Counted from the first letter of the stretch, positions 33,972 through 43,532 are shown. The stretch is 64,000 nucleotides of DNA from Pseudomonas fluorescens (GCF_000967965.1 NZ_LACC01000016.1:1951-65950), one strand, 5' to 3'. Numbers and translations are program-made. The notes: generated by a model from the sequence alone, not told the origin.

Positions 33972-34320
33972 AGCGGGCGCCATGATACGCATATGCACTG
34001 CGGGCGTCCATGCTGCTGAATCGCCTGCGTTTTTTTAAAGCTGTAACGCACGTTTGCTACGTTGATCAGAAAAAATAGGCAAAAGCGTCGTTTTCGTTCT
34101 TTTTTTCGAACAGCCTATTGTCCTTTACCCCCTTTGATCCTAGGATTCGTTTGAGATTTCAAACGCTCTTGTCTGGGTGCTGAACCGCACGATTTGAATC
34201 AGTGCGCTATTTATGTGCTTCAGCCCGGTGAATGATTTCCCTGACGGCAGCCTATCGAGGCGCCTTTCTACAATCATAATTTGCTCCGCATTCGTTGCGG
34301 TGCTGTTAAGGAAAGCCGAC
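33972..34320. promoter_or_regulatory. Region between tRNA-Arg and gabD
   Basis: The 349-base gap should hold the tRNA promoter (a TATCAT-like -10 on the minus strand at 33982-33987) and the gabDT promoter. Long T and A runs occur at 34030 and 34100. An ORF frame runs into gabD from 34213, but its first 36 codons look non-coding. No further feature is clear. Confidence 0.4.
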
Positions 34321-35763
34321 ATGCAGCTTAAAGACACCCAGTTGTTCCGCCAGCAAGCCTTCATCGATGGCGCGTGGGTTGATGCGGACAATGGTCAGAC
34401 GATCAAGGTCAACAACCCGGCAACGGGCGAAATTCTGGGCACCGTGCCGAAGATGGGCGCTGCCGAAACCCGCCGTGCGATCGAAGCTGCTGACAAAGCG
34501 CTGCCGGCCTGGCGTGCACTGACCGCCAAAGAACGTGCGACCAAGCTGCGTCGCTGGTTCGAGCTGATCATCGAGAACCAGGAAGACCTGGCTCGCCTGA
34601 TGACCCTGGAGCAAGGCAAGCCATTGGCCGAAGCCAAGGGCGAAATCGTTTACGCCGCGTCCTTCATCGAATGGTTCGCCGAAGAAGCCAAGCGCATCTA
34701 CGGTGACGTGATTCCGGGCCACCAGCCAGACAAGCGCCTGATCGTGATCAAGCAGCCAATCGGCGTGACCGCTGCAATCACCCCGTGGAACTTCCCGGCT
34801 GCAATGATCACCCGTAAAGCCGGCCCGGCCCTGGCCGCCGGTTGCACCATGGTGCTCAAGCCTGCTTCGCAAACCCCTTTCTCCGCCTTCGCCCTGGCCG
34901 AACTGGCCCAGCGTGCCGGCATCCCGGCTGGTGTGTTCAGCGTTGTTTCCGGCAGCGCCGGCGACATCGGCAGCGAGCTGACCAGCAACCCGATCGTGCG
35001 CAAGCTGTCCTTCACCGGTTCGACCGAAATCGGTCGTCAGCTGATGTCGGAATGCGCCAAGGACATCAAGAAAGTGTCCCTGGAACTGGGCGGCAACGCT
35101 CCGTTCATCGTGTTCGACGACGCGGACCTGGATAAGGCCGTCGAAGGCGCGATCATTTCCAAATATCGCAACAACGGTCAGACCTGCGTCTGCGCCAACC
35201 GCCTATACATTCAGGATTCGGTCTACGACGCGTTCGCCGAGAAGCTGAAAGTGGCTGTGGCCAAGCTCAAGATCGGCAACGGTCTGGAAGCAGGCACCAC
35301 CACTGGCCCGCTGATCGACGAAAAAGCCGTGGCCAAGGTGCAAGAGCACATTGCTGACGCCGTTTCCAAAGGCGCCACCGTGCTGTCCGGCGGCAAGTCG
35401 ATGGAAGGCAACTTCTTCGAGCCGACCATCCTGACCAACGTGCCGAACAACGCTGCCGTGGCCAAGGAAGAAACCTTCGGTCCATTGGCTCCACTGTTCC
35501 GCTTCAAAGACGAAGCCGACGTGATCGCAATGTCCAACGACACCGAGTTCGGTCTGGCCTCGTACTTCTATGCCCGCGACCTGGGTCGTGTGTTCCGTGT
35601 GGCTGAAGCCCTGGAATACGGCATGGTCGGCGTCAATACCGGGTTGATCTCCAACGAAGTCGCGCCGTTCGGCGGCATCAAGGCCTCGGGCCTGGGCCGT
35701 GAAGGTTCCAAGTACGGCATCGAAGATTACCTGGAAATCAAATACCTCTGCCTGGGCATCTAA
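34321..35763 (+). CDS. gabD: NADP-dependent succinate-semialdehyde dehydrogenase GabD
   Basis: This 480-residue aldehyde dehydrogenase oxidises succinate semialdehyde to succinate, the second step of GABA use. It has the family motifs: VTAAITPWNFPAAMITRK, FTGSTEIGRQL, the general base Glu in SLELGGNAPFIVF and the catalytic Cys in NNGQTCVCANR. The ATG at 34321 has AAGGAA seven bases upstream. Its length fits GabD (482 in E. coli). gabT follows after 184 bases, as in P. aeruginosa. Confidence 0.95.
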   Translation: MQLKDTQLFRQQAFIDGAWVDADNGQTIKVNNPATGEILGTVPKMGAAETRRAIEAADKALPAWRALTAKERATKLRRWFELIIENQEDLARLMTLEQGKPLAEAKGEIVYAASFIEWFAEEAKRIYGDVIPGHQPDKRLIVIKQPIGVTAAITPWNFPAAMITRKAGPALAAGCTMVLKPASQTPFSAFALAELAQRAGIPAGVFSVVSGSAGDIGSELTSNPIVRKLSFTGSTEIGRQLMSECAKDIKKVSLELGGNAPFIVFDDADLDKAVEGAIISKYRNNGQTCVCANRLYIQDSVYDAFAEKLKVAVAKLKIGNGLEAGTTTGPLIDEKAVAKVQEHIADAVSKGATVLSGGKSMEGNFFEPTILTNVPNNAAVAKEETFGPLAPLFRFKDEADVIAMSNDTEFGLASYFYARDLGRVFRVAEALEYGMVGVNTGLISNEVAPFGGIKASGLGREGSKYGIEDYLEIKYLCLGI

Positions 35764-35947
35764 GCCGGGAAGAGCATTGCTTCAAGCGCAAAGGGCACGA
35801 GAGCGCTGTCCCTTTGCGCCGCTTCAAACCGGAATTTTCTCGGTGGCCGGGAACGCTGTGGCAGTCGATCATCGCATGCTGCCGCCGTTGCTCCCCGTCG
35901 CTTTATCCTTGAACCACGCCGCCCGATGAGCGGTGAATGAGGAATGT

Positions 35948-37225
35948 ATGAGCAAGACTAACGCTTCTTTGATGGCCCGCCGTACCGCTGCAGTTCCACG
36001 TGGTGTTGGCCAGATTCACCCGATCTTCGCCGATTCCGCGAAGAACGCGACCGTAACCGACGTTGAAGGTCGTGAGTTCATCGACTTCGCCGGCGGTATC
36101 GCCGTGCTGAACACCGGCCACGTGCACCCGAAAATCATCGCCGCCGTGACCGAGCAGCTGAACAAGCTGACCCACACCTGCTTCCAGGTTCTGGCCTACG
36201 AGCCGTACGTGGAAGTGTGCGAAAAAATCAACGCCAAGGTCCCAGGTGATTTCGAAAAGAAAACCCTGCTGGTAACCACCGGCTCCGAAGCCGTGGAAAA
36301 CTCCATCAAGATCGCCCGTGCCGCCACTGGCCGTGCCGGCGTGATCGCCTTCACCGGCGCCTACCACGGTCGCACCATGATGACCCTGGGCCTGACCGGT
36401 AAAGTCGTGCCTTACTCGGCCGGCATGGGCCTGATGCCAGGCGGCATCTTCCGCGCGCTGTACCCGAACGAACTGCACGGTGTGAGCATCGACGACTCGA
36501 TCGCTTCCATCGAACGCATCTTCAAGAACGACGCCGAGCCGAAAGACATCGCCGCGATCATCATCGAGCCGGTTCAGGGCGAAGGTGGTTTCTACGTCGC
36601 TCCGAAAGAATTCATGAAGCGTCTGCGTGCCCTGTGCGACCAGCACGGCATCCTGCTGATCGCTGACGAAGTACAGACTGGCGCTGGCCGTACCGGTACG
36701 TTCTTCGCCATGGAACAGATGGGCGTTGCTGCCGACCTGACCACCTTCGCCAAATCCATCGCTGGCGGCTTCCCGCTGGCCGGTGTGTGCGGCAAGGCCG
36801 AATACATGGACGCCATCGCTCCAGGCGGCCTGGGCGGCACCTACGCCGGTAGCCCGATCGCTTGCGCCGCGGCCCTGGCCGTGATGGAAGTGTTCGAAGA
36901 AGAGCACCTGCTGGATCGTTGCAAGGCTGTTGGCGAGCGTCTGGTAACCGGCCTGAAGGCCATCCAGGCCAAGTACCCGGTGATTGGAGAAGTCCGTGCC
37001 CTGGGCGCGATGATCGCTGTCGAGCTGTTCGAAAACGGCGACAGCCACAAGCCGAACGCCGCAGCCGTGGCGTCCGTTGTGGCCAAGGCTCGCGACAAGG
37101 GTCTGATCCTGCTGTCCTGCGGCACCTACGGCAACGTTCTGCGCGTCCTGGTACCGCTGACCTCGCCGGACGAGCAACTGGACAAAGGCCTGGCGATCAT
37201 CGAAGAGTGCTTCTCCGAGCTCTGA
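35948..37225 (+). CDS. gabT: 4-aminobutyrate aminotransferase GabT
   Basis: This 425-residue class III aminotransferase converts GABA and 2-oxoglutarate to succinate semialdehyde and glutamate. It has the PLP phosphate site (TTGSEAVENSIKIAR), the Asp in LLIADEVQTGAGRTG and the PLP Lys in TTFAKSIAGGFPLAGV. The ATG at 35948 follows GAGGAA. A strong terminator follows. It acts with GabD next door. An antisense ORF of 448 codons is its shadow. Confidence 0.95.
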   Translation: MSKTNASLMARRTAAVPRGVGQIHPIFADSAKNATVTDVEGREFIDFAGGIAVLNTGHVHPKIIAAVTEQLNKLTHTCFQVLAYEPYVEVCEKINAKVPGDFEKKTLLVTTGSEAVENSIKIARAATGRAGVIAFTGAYHGRTMMTLGLTGKVVPYSAGMGLMPGGIFRALYPNELHGVSIDDSIASIERIFKNDAEPKDIAAIIIEPVQGEGGFYVAPKEFMKRLRALCDQHGILLIADEVQTGAGRTGTFFAMEQMGVAADLTTFAKSIAGGFPLAGVCGKAEYMDAIAPGGLGGTYAGSPIACAAALAVMEVFEEEHLLDRCKAVGERLVTGLKAIQAKYPVIGEVRALGAMIAVELFENGDSHKPNAAAVASVVAKARDKGLILLSCGTYGNVLRVLVPLTSPDEQLDKGLAIIEECFSEL

Positions 37226-37247
37226 TCCCCAGTGTGACCTGATCCAC

Positions 37248-37274
37248 AAAAAACCCGCTTCGGCGGGTTTTTTT
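37248..37274 (+). terminator. Intrinsic terminator of gabDT
   Basis: AAAAAACCCGC, loop TTCG, GCGGGTTTTTTT, 22 bases after the gabT stop. Confidence 0.92.
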
Positions 37275-37360
37275 ATGCCCCTTGAAACACATCCCGTGCA
37301 TTAGCGCTGTATCGAATGGCCAGCATTGGCTAAGGTTCCTGCATTGCCAGGGAGAGCTGT

Positions 37361-38575
37361 ATGACAACTGTCATTTTACCCGCCGTTCCAAGAGTCCTGA
37401 TTGCCGAGGCCGACCCCTGGTCCCGGGATCTGCTCAAGGAAGTGTTGTTGAACGTACGCTGCGATGCGCGGCTGGATTTGTGCGCCGATGGCCAGCAAGC
37501 GCTGGAACTATTGGCCGCCAACCCCTATGACCTGGTCATCGCCGACTGGGAGTTGCCGGGCGTCGATGGCCTGAATGTTCTGCGCAACGTTCGTCAGCGC
37601 AAACGCAACCCGCCGCTGCCTTTCATCCTCATGAGCAGTCGCAACGACAGTGCCAGTGTGCGCGAGGCCTTGCCGCTGGCGCCGGCCGCGTACCTGACCA
37701 AGCCACTGAATATGGAAAGCCTGACCCATCGGTTGCAGGGGTTGCTGCTGAACGCTGGCGAAGAAGTCTCGTGCGAGGTGCCGTCGCTGGCACCGGGCAT
37801 GACGTTGTCGGTGTTTCTGGAGCGTCGCCGGGAGTTGGCCGACGGCGCCCCGCTGATGACCGACGTACAAGTGGCGGTCAAGCGCAGCCTCAATCCCAAT
37901 GGCCTCGACCTGACGGTGCTGGAAGACGAAATCCGCACCGATCCGCAGGTCACGGCCGTGCTGATCGCCGCTGCCAACAGTGCGGCCCAGCACCACGGCG
38001 CAGCTGTGCAAACCCTGTCCCAGGCGCTGCATCGCCTGGGCACCGGGCAGAGCATGAACCTGATTCTCGGGCTGGCGCTCAAACGCAGTGCTCGACTCAG
38101 TGACCCGCAATTGGCCGACTATGCCGAGCGTTATTGGGATCTGTCACTGCACACCGCCGAATACGCGCGCACTCTGGCGCGCTTGCTCGATCTGGATCAG
38201 GAGCGCTGCTATTGCGCCGGCATGTTGCATCGTCTCGGCGATCTGGCGTTGCTGCGCTGTTTGCAGGAATGGAAGCAGGCCGGTGGCGAACTGGACGAGC
38301 TGGAGGAAGTGGGCGAAGCGCTGGTTGAATTTGGCGCGGCCTATGGTTCGGCCCTGCGCACGCGCTGGCGCCTGCCACTGGAGTTGCGGGAACTGATTGC
38401 GGCGGTCTACCAGCTCGGTGGCGGGGTTTACTCCCGCGAAGCGCTGGTGATGAACATGGCGGCGCAAATGGCCCGCCTTACCGAGCATGAGGGCATCGAG
38501 GAGCTGGCGAAGAGCCGGACGGCGCGGTTGCTCAAGATCGGCTTGCCGGAGTTGATGCGTTTGCGCAAGAAATGA
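37361..38575 (+). CDS. Response regulator with C-terminal HDOD domain
   Basis: This 404-residue protein has a receiver domain (residues about 8-120; acidic pocket EAD, phosphoacceptor Asp in DLVIADWELPG, Lys in YLTKPLN) and an HDOD domain (about 170-390; LHTAEYARTLARLLDLDQERCYCAGMLHRLGDLALL). HDOD domains are catalytically inactive relatives of HD phosphohydrolases that act in signalling. No histidine kinase is adjacent. AGGGAG lies just upstream of the ATG. The output is unknown. Confidence 0.86.
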   Translation: MTTVILPAVPRVLIAEADPWSRDLLKEVLLNVRCDARLDLCADGQQALELLAANPYDLVIADWELPGVDGLNVLRNVRQRKRNPPLPFILMSSRNDSASVREALPLAPAAYLTKPLNMESLTHRLQGLLLNAGEEVSCEVPSLAPGMTLSVFLERRRELADGAPLMTDVQVAVKRSLNPNGLDLTVLEDEIRTDPQVTAVLIAAANSAAQHHGAAVQTLSQALHRLGTGQSMNLILGLALKRSARLSDPQLADYAERYWDLSLHTAEYARTLARLLDLDQERCYCAGMLHRLGDLALLRCLQEWKQAGGELDELEEVGEALVEFGAAYGSALRTRWRLPLELRELIAAVYQLGGGVYSREALVMNMAAQMARLTEHEGIEELAKSRTARLLKIGLPELMRLRKK

Positions 38576-38604
38576 GGGCGAACGCGATTCCCTGTGGTGG
38601 CCTG

Positions 38605-39594
38605 TCAGGCAGTGACAATCCGGTTCTTGCCCTCGCGCTTGGCCTGATACATCGCGGCATCCGCCCGGGAAAACAGGCTCTCCACGTTTTCGTCCGTGGC
38701 GGTCAGGCTGGTCAGGCCCTGGCTGACGGTGATGCCGAACGTCTGGCCTTCATGGGTGAAACGCAATCGCTGAATCTGCTGGTGCAAGCGTTCTGCCACT
38801 TGCAGGGCCATCTGCGGCGTACAGCCGGGAAACACCGCTGCGAACTCCTCACCGCCAATGCGCCCGAACAGGTCGCCACGGCGAAACGCCGCGCGGCCGC
38901 TTTCGGCGATGCGTTGCAACACGTTGTCGCCTTCCTGGTGACCGTAGGTGTCGTTGATGATTTTGAAGTCATCGATGTCCAGCATCAGGAACGACAGCGG
39001 CTCGCCCCGTTGCCGGGCGTGTGCGAACTCGCGATGGGCGCATTCGAAGAAATGCCGGCGATTGCTGCTCTGGGTCAGGGCGTCAGTGGTGGCCAGGCGA
39101 TGCAGCTCGGTTTCCATCCGCTTCTTGTCGGTGATGTCTTCGGCGATGCCGACGATGATCACCGGCTGCCCCGGCTCGGCCTGGCGGTTGACATAGCATT
39201 TGTCGCTGAGCCAGCGCACCTGGCCATCGGCGGCAATGATTCGATACTCGCGATCTTCGACGGCGCCTTTGTCCAGCGCTTCGGCCAGGCTGCGTTCGGC
39301 ATAGTCCAGGTCGTCAGGGTAAATGCTGTCGCGCCATTGATTGCAGTCGGCCAGCAGCAGATCAGCCGAACGGCCAAAGATCCGTTCGTAGGCGGGGCTG
39401 ACGTAAAGCACCTGGCGGGTTTCCCAATCGAATGCCCACAGCACCGCGTTGACGCTCATTAGCAAGGTGTTGAACAACTGATCGCGTTCGCTCAGGCGTG
39501 CGACTTCGCCTTGGGCGTGCATCAGCGCTATCAGGGTCTGCGCGGCCTCGGGCCAATGTGACGGAGATGAGTCTTGCAGGTTCTTTTGGGCCAT
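38605..39594 (-). CDS. PAS-GGDEF diguanylate cyclase
   Basis: This 329-residue cytosolic protein has a PAS domain (about residues 40-160; VLWAFDWETRQVLYVSPAYERIFG, ending in the PAC stretch VGIAEDITDKKRMETEL) and a GGDEF domain with an intact GGEEF signature and an RxxD inhibitory site (RRGD) five residues before it. It should make c-di-GMP and be feedback-inhibited. The ATG at 39594 is preferred to an upstream TTG. It converges with the HDOD regulator. Confidence 0.86.
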   Translation of the reverse strand: MAQKNLQDSSPSHWPEAAQTLIALMHAQGEVARLSERDQLFNTLLMSVNAVLWAFDWETRQVLYVSPAYERIFGRSADLLLADCNQWRDSIYPDDLDYAERSLAEALDKGAVEDREYRIIAADGQVRWLSDKCYVNRQAEPGQPVIIVGIAEDITDKKRMETELHRLATTDALTQSSNRRHFFECAHREFAHARQRGEPLSFLMLDIDDFKIINDTYGHQEGDNVLQRIAESGRAAFRRGDLFGRIGGEEFAAVFPGCTPQMALQVAERLHQQIQRLRFTHEGQTFGITVSQGLTSLTATDENVESLFSRADAAMYQAKREGKNRIVTA

Positions 39595-39705
39595 CGACAC
39601 AAATCTCAAAGGGCATGCCGCGCGCGATCGCGGCCAACATCAAGCCCGCCGGGGATGGCGAAGTGTCTTTGAGATAGGGCTTTTCAGATGAAGTTCCCGC
39701 CTTTC

Positions 39706-39732
39706 GTGGCGAGGGAGCTGGCTCCCGCCGGG
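39706..39732. repeat. Single REP, class B
   Basis: GTGGCGAGGGAGCTGGCTCCCGCCGGGC is a single unpaired copy of the class B REP; its usual inverted partner is absent. Confidence 0.6.
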
Positions 39733-39771
39733 CGGTACTGATGGCGCGATATTACAGTCACACCACATAAC

Positions 39772-39808
39772 CCTGTGGGAGCGAGCAAGCCCGCTCCCAC
39801 AGGTTTTT
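39772..39808. repeat. REP palindrome, class A, with T-run
   Basis: CCTGTGGGAGCG and CGCTCCCACAGG pair across eight bases, followed on the plus strand by TTTTTT. It abuts the end of desA and is oriented as a terminator for plus-strand transcripts. Confidence 0.65.
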
Positions 39809-40993
39809 TCAGACAGCGGCAGGACGCAGCGAGTAGGTCTTCAACTGATCGGCGAATTCTCGCAGGGACTGAATCCCGCTGGCTTCGGCTTCGTGTATCC
39901 AGTCCTTGATGGCCGCCAGCATGTCGTGACCATTTGAGCTGGTCTTGACCCAGATCTGCTGCAGGGCCAGGCGTTTCTCGTAAATTACCTTCAGCGCCTG
40001 ACTGTGCTCGAGCATGTTCTGGATGCGCACGTGGTGTTTGTCATCCAGCAGGCTGGTCTCCCGCGAAAGCAGGCGTTTGGCCCGGTGGAACTGGTGACGT
40101 ACCGAGTGATCGACCTTTTCCAGCTCTTGCTTGACCAGCGGGCCGATCACCAATTTGCGGTACTGGGCCATGATCTGGAAGCGGTTGTTGAGGATCGCCA
40201 TGGCGGTGTCCATGTCCAGGTTGCCCTTGCCTTCGACGCGATGGGCAATCGGCGCAACCCGTTGAACCTTGGCCAGGCGCAGGAAGCTGAAGACTTGAAT
40301 CCACGCCCAGCCCAGGTCGAATTCCCACTTCTTCACCGACAATTTTGCCGAGTTAGGGTAGGTGTGATGGTTGTTATGCAGTTCTTCGCCACCAATCAGG
40401 ATGCCCCACGGCACCAGGTTGGTCGCCGCATCGCGGCATTCGAAGTTGCGATAGCCGATGGCATGGCCCAGGCCATTGACCACGCCGGCAGCCCACACCG
40501 GGATCCACATCATCTGGATGGCCCAGATGGTGATGCCGATGGTGCCGAACAGCAGCAGGTCGATAACGCCCATGATCGCGATGCCCAGCAGCGGGTAGCG
40601 GCTGTAGAGGTTGCGCTCGATCCAGTCTTCGGGGCAGTTCTTGCCGTAGATGCGCAGGGTCTCGGGGTTTTCCGCTTCGGCGCGGTACAACTCGGCGCCT
40701 TTGCGCAGCACCGTGGACAAGCCCTTGATGACCGGGCTGTGCGGATCATCGACGGTTTCGCATTTGGCGTGATGCTTGCGGTGGATGGCGGTCCACTCGC
40801 GGGTGTTCTGCGCCGTGGTCAGCCACAGCCAGAAACGGAAGAAATGCTTGAGCCCCCCATTCAGCTCCAGGGAGCGATGGGCGGAGTAACGATGCAGATA
40901 GACCGTGACGGCGATGATCGTGACGTGGGTCATCAGCAGGGTGACTGCTACCAGCGACCAGGGCGACAAGCCAAGAAAACCTTCGTACCACAT
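39809..40993 (-). CDS. desA: Delta-9 fatty acid desaturase DesA
   Basis: This 394-residue integral membrane di-iron desaturase has the three His boxes HRYSAH, HRKHH and HNNHH (in GGEELHNNHHTYPNSAKLSVKKWEFDLGW), with four membrane helices. In P. aeruginosa DesA introduces double bonds into phospholipid acyl chains, helping membrane fluidity under oxygen. Identity is supported by the neighbourhood (next to the PAS/GGDEF/EAL gene and oscA-sbp). A C-terminal helical extension of about 120 residues is present. It is divergent from the PAS/GGDEF/EAL gene. Confidence 0.88.
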   Translation of the reverse strand: MWYEGFLGLSPWSLVAVTLLMTHVTIIAVTVYLHRYSAHRSLELNGGLKHFFRFWLWLTTAQNTREWTAIHRKHHAKCETVDDPHSPVIKGLSTVLRKGAELYRAEAENPETLRIYGKNCPEDWIERNLYSRYPLLGIAIMGVIDLLLFGTIGITIWAIQMMWIPVWAAGVVNGLGHAIGYRNFECRDAATNLVPWGILIGGEELHNNHHTYPNSAKLSVKKWEFDLGWAWIQVFSFLRLAKVQRVAPIAHRVEGKGNLDMDTAMAILNNRFQIMAQYRKLVIGPLVKQELEKVDHSVRHQFHRAKRLLSRETSLLDDKHHVRIQNMLEHSQALKVIYEKRLALQQIWVKTSSNGHDMLAAIKDWIHEAEASGIQSLREFADQLKTYSLRPAAV

Positions 40994-41127
40994 AGGCTGT
41001 AGGGCCCTCGATAAAGAAAAAACAGCCGTTGCATTATCACTAAGCCCACACAGAAAACCAGTCGCCCTTTCAGATAAGAGTGGCTGGATGTGTCTTTAAA
41101 CTATAATTCCAACCTATTTGTAGGGAC

Positions 41128-43059
41128 ATGGATCGCCGGATGTCTGCCACCTATCGCGATGCCTTGCGCGCAGCGCTGCTCTATCTGTTGCTTTCTGTGG
41201 TTTGGCTGCAGATCAGTGGCTATTTATTGAACAGTTTCTTCGATAGCTCTGCCGAGCGACTGCGATGGCAACTGATCAACGGTTATGTCTGGGTGTTGTT
41301 CAGCGCCGGGTTGATCTTCATTGCCCGTGCGCGGTTGCTGCGGTGTCTGGGTATCGGCGCCAAGCTGCGTGAACGCGATGCCGACCGCATGCGCTTGCGC
41401 CAGGCAGCGGCCGTGTTCGACTGCACCCGCGAAGGCGTGCTGGTCACCAATCGGGAAGGCGTGATCGTCCATGTGAACCGGGCGTTTATGGAAATCACCG
41501 GTTACGGGTGTGAGGACGTACTGGGGCAGCGGCCCAATCTGTTCAAGTCCGGGCGACATTCCCCCGAGTTCTATCAGGTGATGTTTGCCACGCTCGCCAG
41601 TGTCGGGGAGTGGAGTGGGGAAATCTGGAACCGGCGCAAAAGCGGCGAGATTTACCCGCAATGGCAAACGATCCGCCTGATCCACGACGATTTCGGCCGG
41701 CCGAGCCAATATGTGGCGGTGTTTACCGACATCAGTGCAATCAAGAACTCCGAACACGAGCTGATGCACCTGGCGCACCACGATCCGCTGACCGACCTGC
41801 CGAACCGCCTGCTGTTCACCGACCGCGCCGAACAGGCCCTGGCCTCGGCACAGGTCCACAAGCGTGGCTGCGCGCTGCTGATGATCGATCTCGATCACTT
41901 CAAGATGATCAACGACAGCCTCGGGCACACCATTGGCGACCAGTTGCTCAAAGCTGTGGCCGAGCGCCTGGGCGCCATGTTCGGCCCGGGCATCACCCTG
42001 GCCAGGCTGGGCGGAGATGAATTCGCCGTGCTCGCCGAAAGCTGTCCGCAACTGGTTCAGGCCGCTGCGTTGGCCCAGCGGATCATCGACGGCCTCAAAG
42101 CACCCTTCTCAATCGATGACCATCAATTGTTCATCAACACCAGCATCGGCATCAGTCTGTTCCCCAGCGATGCCTTGAGCGTCGAGCAACTGTTGCGTAA
42201 TGCCGACTCTGCACTGTTCAAGGCCAAGAGCACGGGGCGCAATGATTATGCCCTGTACACCGAAGAGCTGACGGCCCACGCCCAGCAACGGGTCGAGATC
42301 GCCTTCGAATTGCGCCGCGCCCTGGACCGGCAAGAGCTGCGGGTCCATTACCAGCCGGTTCACGACCTCAAGACCCGTCGCCTGATTGGCGTCGAGGCAC
42401 TGGTGCGTTGGCAGCACCCGCAGCGGGGCCTGGTGTCGCCGGCGGAATTCATTCCGGTCGCCGAACGAACCGGTCTGATTGCTGAAATCGATGCCTGGGT
42501 CATGGCGCAGGCATGCCGGCAGATGTGCCAGTGGCAGCAGGAGGGGGTGGTGTTGTCGTTCGTCGCGGTCAACGTTTCTTCGCGTCTGTTCGCCCGTCGT
42601 GAGCTGTACCAGCAGGTGGCGCAGGTCTTGCGCGAAACCGGGCTGGAACCGGCGTTTCTGGAGCTGGAAGTCACTGAAAGCGCGGTGATGGAAGACGCGG
42701 AAGTCGCGCTGGAACAGATGCATCGCCTGCGCGAGCTGGGTGTGCGCCTGGCCATTGACGACTTCGGCACGGGCTATTCATCTCTGCTGCGACTCAAGCG
42801 TCTGCCGGTGCAAAAGTTGAAAATCGACCAGGGCTTCGTCGCCGGGTTGCCGTGGGATGAGGACGATGCGGCGATTTCACGGGTGATCATTGCCTTGGCA
42901 CAAAGCATGGGCATGCAGGTGCATGCCGAGGGGATCGAGCAGGTCGAACAGGCGGCTTTCCTCCTCGAGCAGGGGTGTGATCTGGGTCAGGGTTACTGGT
43001 TCGGGCGGCCGGTGCCGGCGCTGCAGCTGGATTGGGCTCATGCCCCGGTCATCGCCTGA
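41128..43059 (+). CDS. Membrane-bound PAS-GGDEF-EAL c-di-GMP enzyme
   Basis: This 643-residue protein has two N-terminal membrane helices (AALLYLLLSVVWLQISGYLL; GYVWVLFSAGLIFIARARLL), a PAS domain (about residues 90-215), a GGDEF domain (GGDEF intact near 295, no RxxD site before it) and an EAL domain with all the usual catalytic motifs (GVEALVRW, VNVSS, LELEVTES, DDFGTGYSSL, KIDQGFV, AEGIEQVEQ). Phosphodiesterase activity is therefore likely; cyclase activity is possible. AGGGA lies unusually close to the ATG. It is divergent from desA. Confidence 0.87.
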   Translation: MDRRMSATYRDALRAALLYLLLSVVWLQISGYLLNSFFDSSAERLRWQLINGYVWVLFSAGLIFIARARLLRCLGIGAKLRERDADRMRLRQAAAVFDCTREGVLVTNREGVIVHVNRAFMEITGYGCEDVLGQRPNLFKSGRHSPEFYQVMFATLASVGEWSGEIWNRRKSGEIYPQWQTIRLIHDDFGRPSQYVAVFTDISAIKNSEHELMHLAHHDPLTDLPNRLLFTDRAEQALASAQVHKRGCALLMIDLDHFKMINDSLGHTIGDQLLKAVAERLGAMFGPGITLARLGGDEFAVLAESCPQLVQAAALAQRIIDGLKAPFSIDDHQLFINTSIGISLFPSDALSVEQLLRNADSALFKAKSTGRNDYALYTEELTAHAQQRVEIAFELRRALDRQELRVHYQPVHDLKTRRLIGVEALVRWQHPQRGLVSPAEFIPVAERTGLIAEIDAWVMAQACRQMCQWQQEGVVLSFVAVNVSSRLFARRELYQQVAQVLRETGLEPAFLELEVTESAVMEDAEVALEQMHRLRELGVRLAIDDFGTGYSSLLRLKRLPVQKLKIDQGFVAGLPWDEDDAAISRVIIALAQSMGMQVHAEGIEQVEQAAFLLEQGCDLGQGYWFGRPVPALQLDWAHAPVIA

Positions 43060-43070
43060 TTTACAAAATC

Positions 43071-43103
43071 CCTGTAGGAGCAAGCTCACTCCCACAGGTT
43101 TTT
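43071..43103 (+). terminator. REP-type hairpin with T-run
   Basis: CCTGTAGGAGCAAGCTCACTCC... pairs imperfectly with its 3' half (two mismatches) and is followed by TTTTT, 12 bases after the PAS/GGDEF/EAL stop. It is a class A REP core that looks like an intrinsic terminator. Confidence 0.65.
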
Positions 43104-43174
43104 GGTGTGTCTGAAAGAGGGTGATTCACCTCAAGCCCTTGTCCCTTCAAGTAATCTCTTCTGGTTATATAAAC

Positions 43175-43199
43175 ATTCTTAAATAGTCTTTTTAAGAAT
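43175..43199. promoter_or_regulatory. Inverted repeat upstream of oscA-sbp-cysTWA
   Basis: ATTCTTAAA (43175-43183) and TTTAAGAAT (43191-43199) are perfect nine-base inverted copies, seven bases apart, 83 bases before oscA. The setting (sulfate-starvation operon) suggests CysB, but its sites are degenerate and I cannot prove it. Confidence 0.5.
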
Positions 43200-43281
43200 A
43201 TCAACACCTCTCTAGTATTGCTCTCAAGCCGCAAGCAGTGCCGACACTGCGAGGCAACCTCTCAGTTGAAGGAGCAGCAAT

Positions 43282-43464
43282 ATGAGCGCATCCCTGCGTA
43301 GCGTCGACGGTCAAGACGAAGCCACCATCCTGCGTGAAATCCAGAGTGCCCTGCGCGATCTGCGCTTTGGCGCCGTGGAAATCACCGTGCACAACGCCCA
43401 GGTGGTGCAGATCGAGCGCAAAGAAAAATTCCGTTTGCAGCAGCCGGGCAACAAGCCGGGCTGA
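43282..43464 (+). CDS. oscA: OscA, small sulfur-starvation protein (DUF2292)
   Basis: This 60-residue protein (EIQSALRDLRFGAVEITVHNAQVVQIERKEKFR) belongs to the small DUF2292 family. In P. corrugata oscA is needed for organosulfur use and chromate resistance and lies upstream of sbp, exactly as here. AAGGAG lies upstream of the ATG; sbp starts 68 bases downstream, so the two are probably cotranscribed. Its molecular role is unknown. Confidence 0.88.
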   Translation: MSASLRSVDGQDEATILREIQSALRDLRFGAVEITVHNAQVVQIERKEKFRLQQPGNKPG

Positions 43465-43532
43465 GGCGAATCAGGCAACGCGATATCCCATAAGAAAAAG
43501 CCAACACACCAAGAATTCCAGGAGCTTTCACC

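Noticed and set aside
35903..37249. 448-codon ORF on the minus strand opposite gabT
   Set aside because: It is the shadow of a highly conserved gene; the product is low-complexity (His/Gln/Gly/Val) with no domain.
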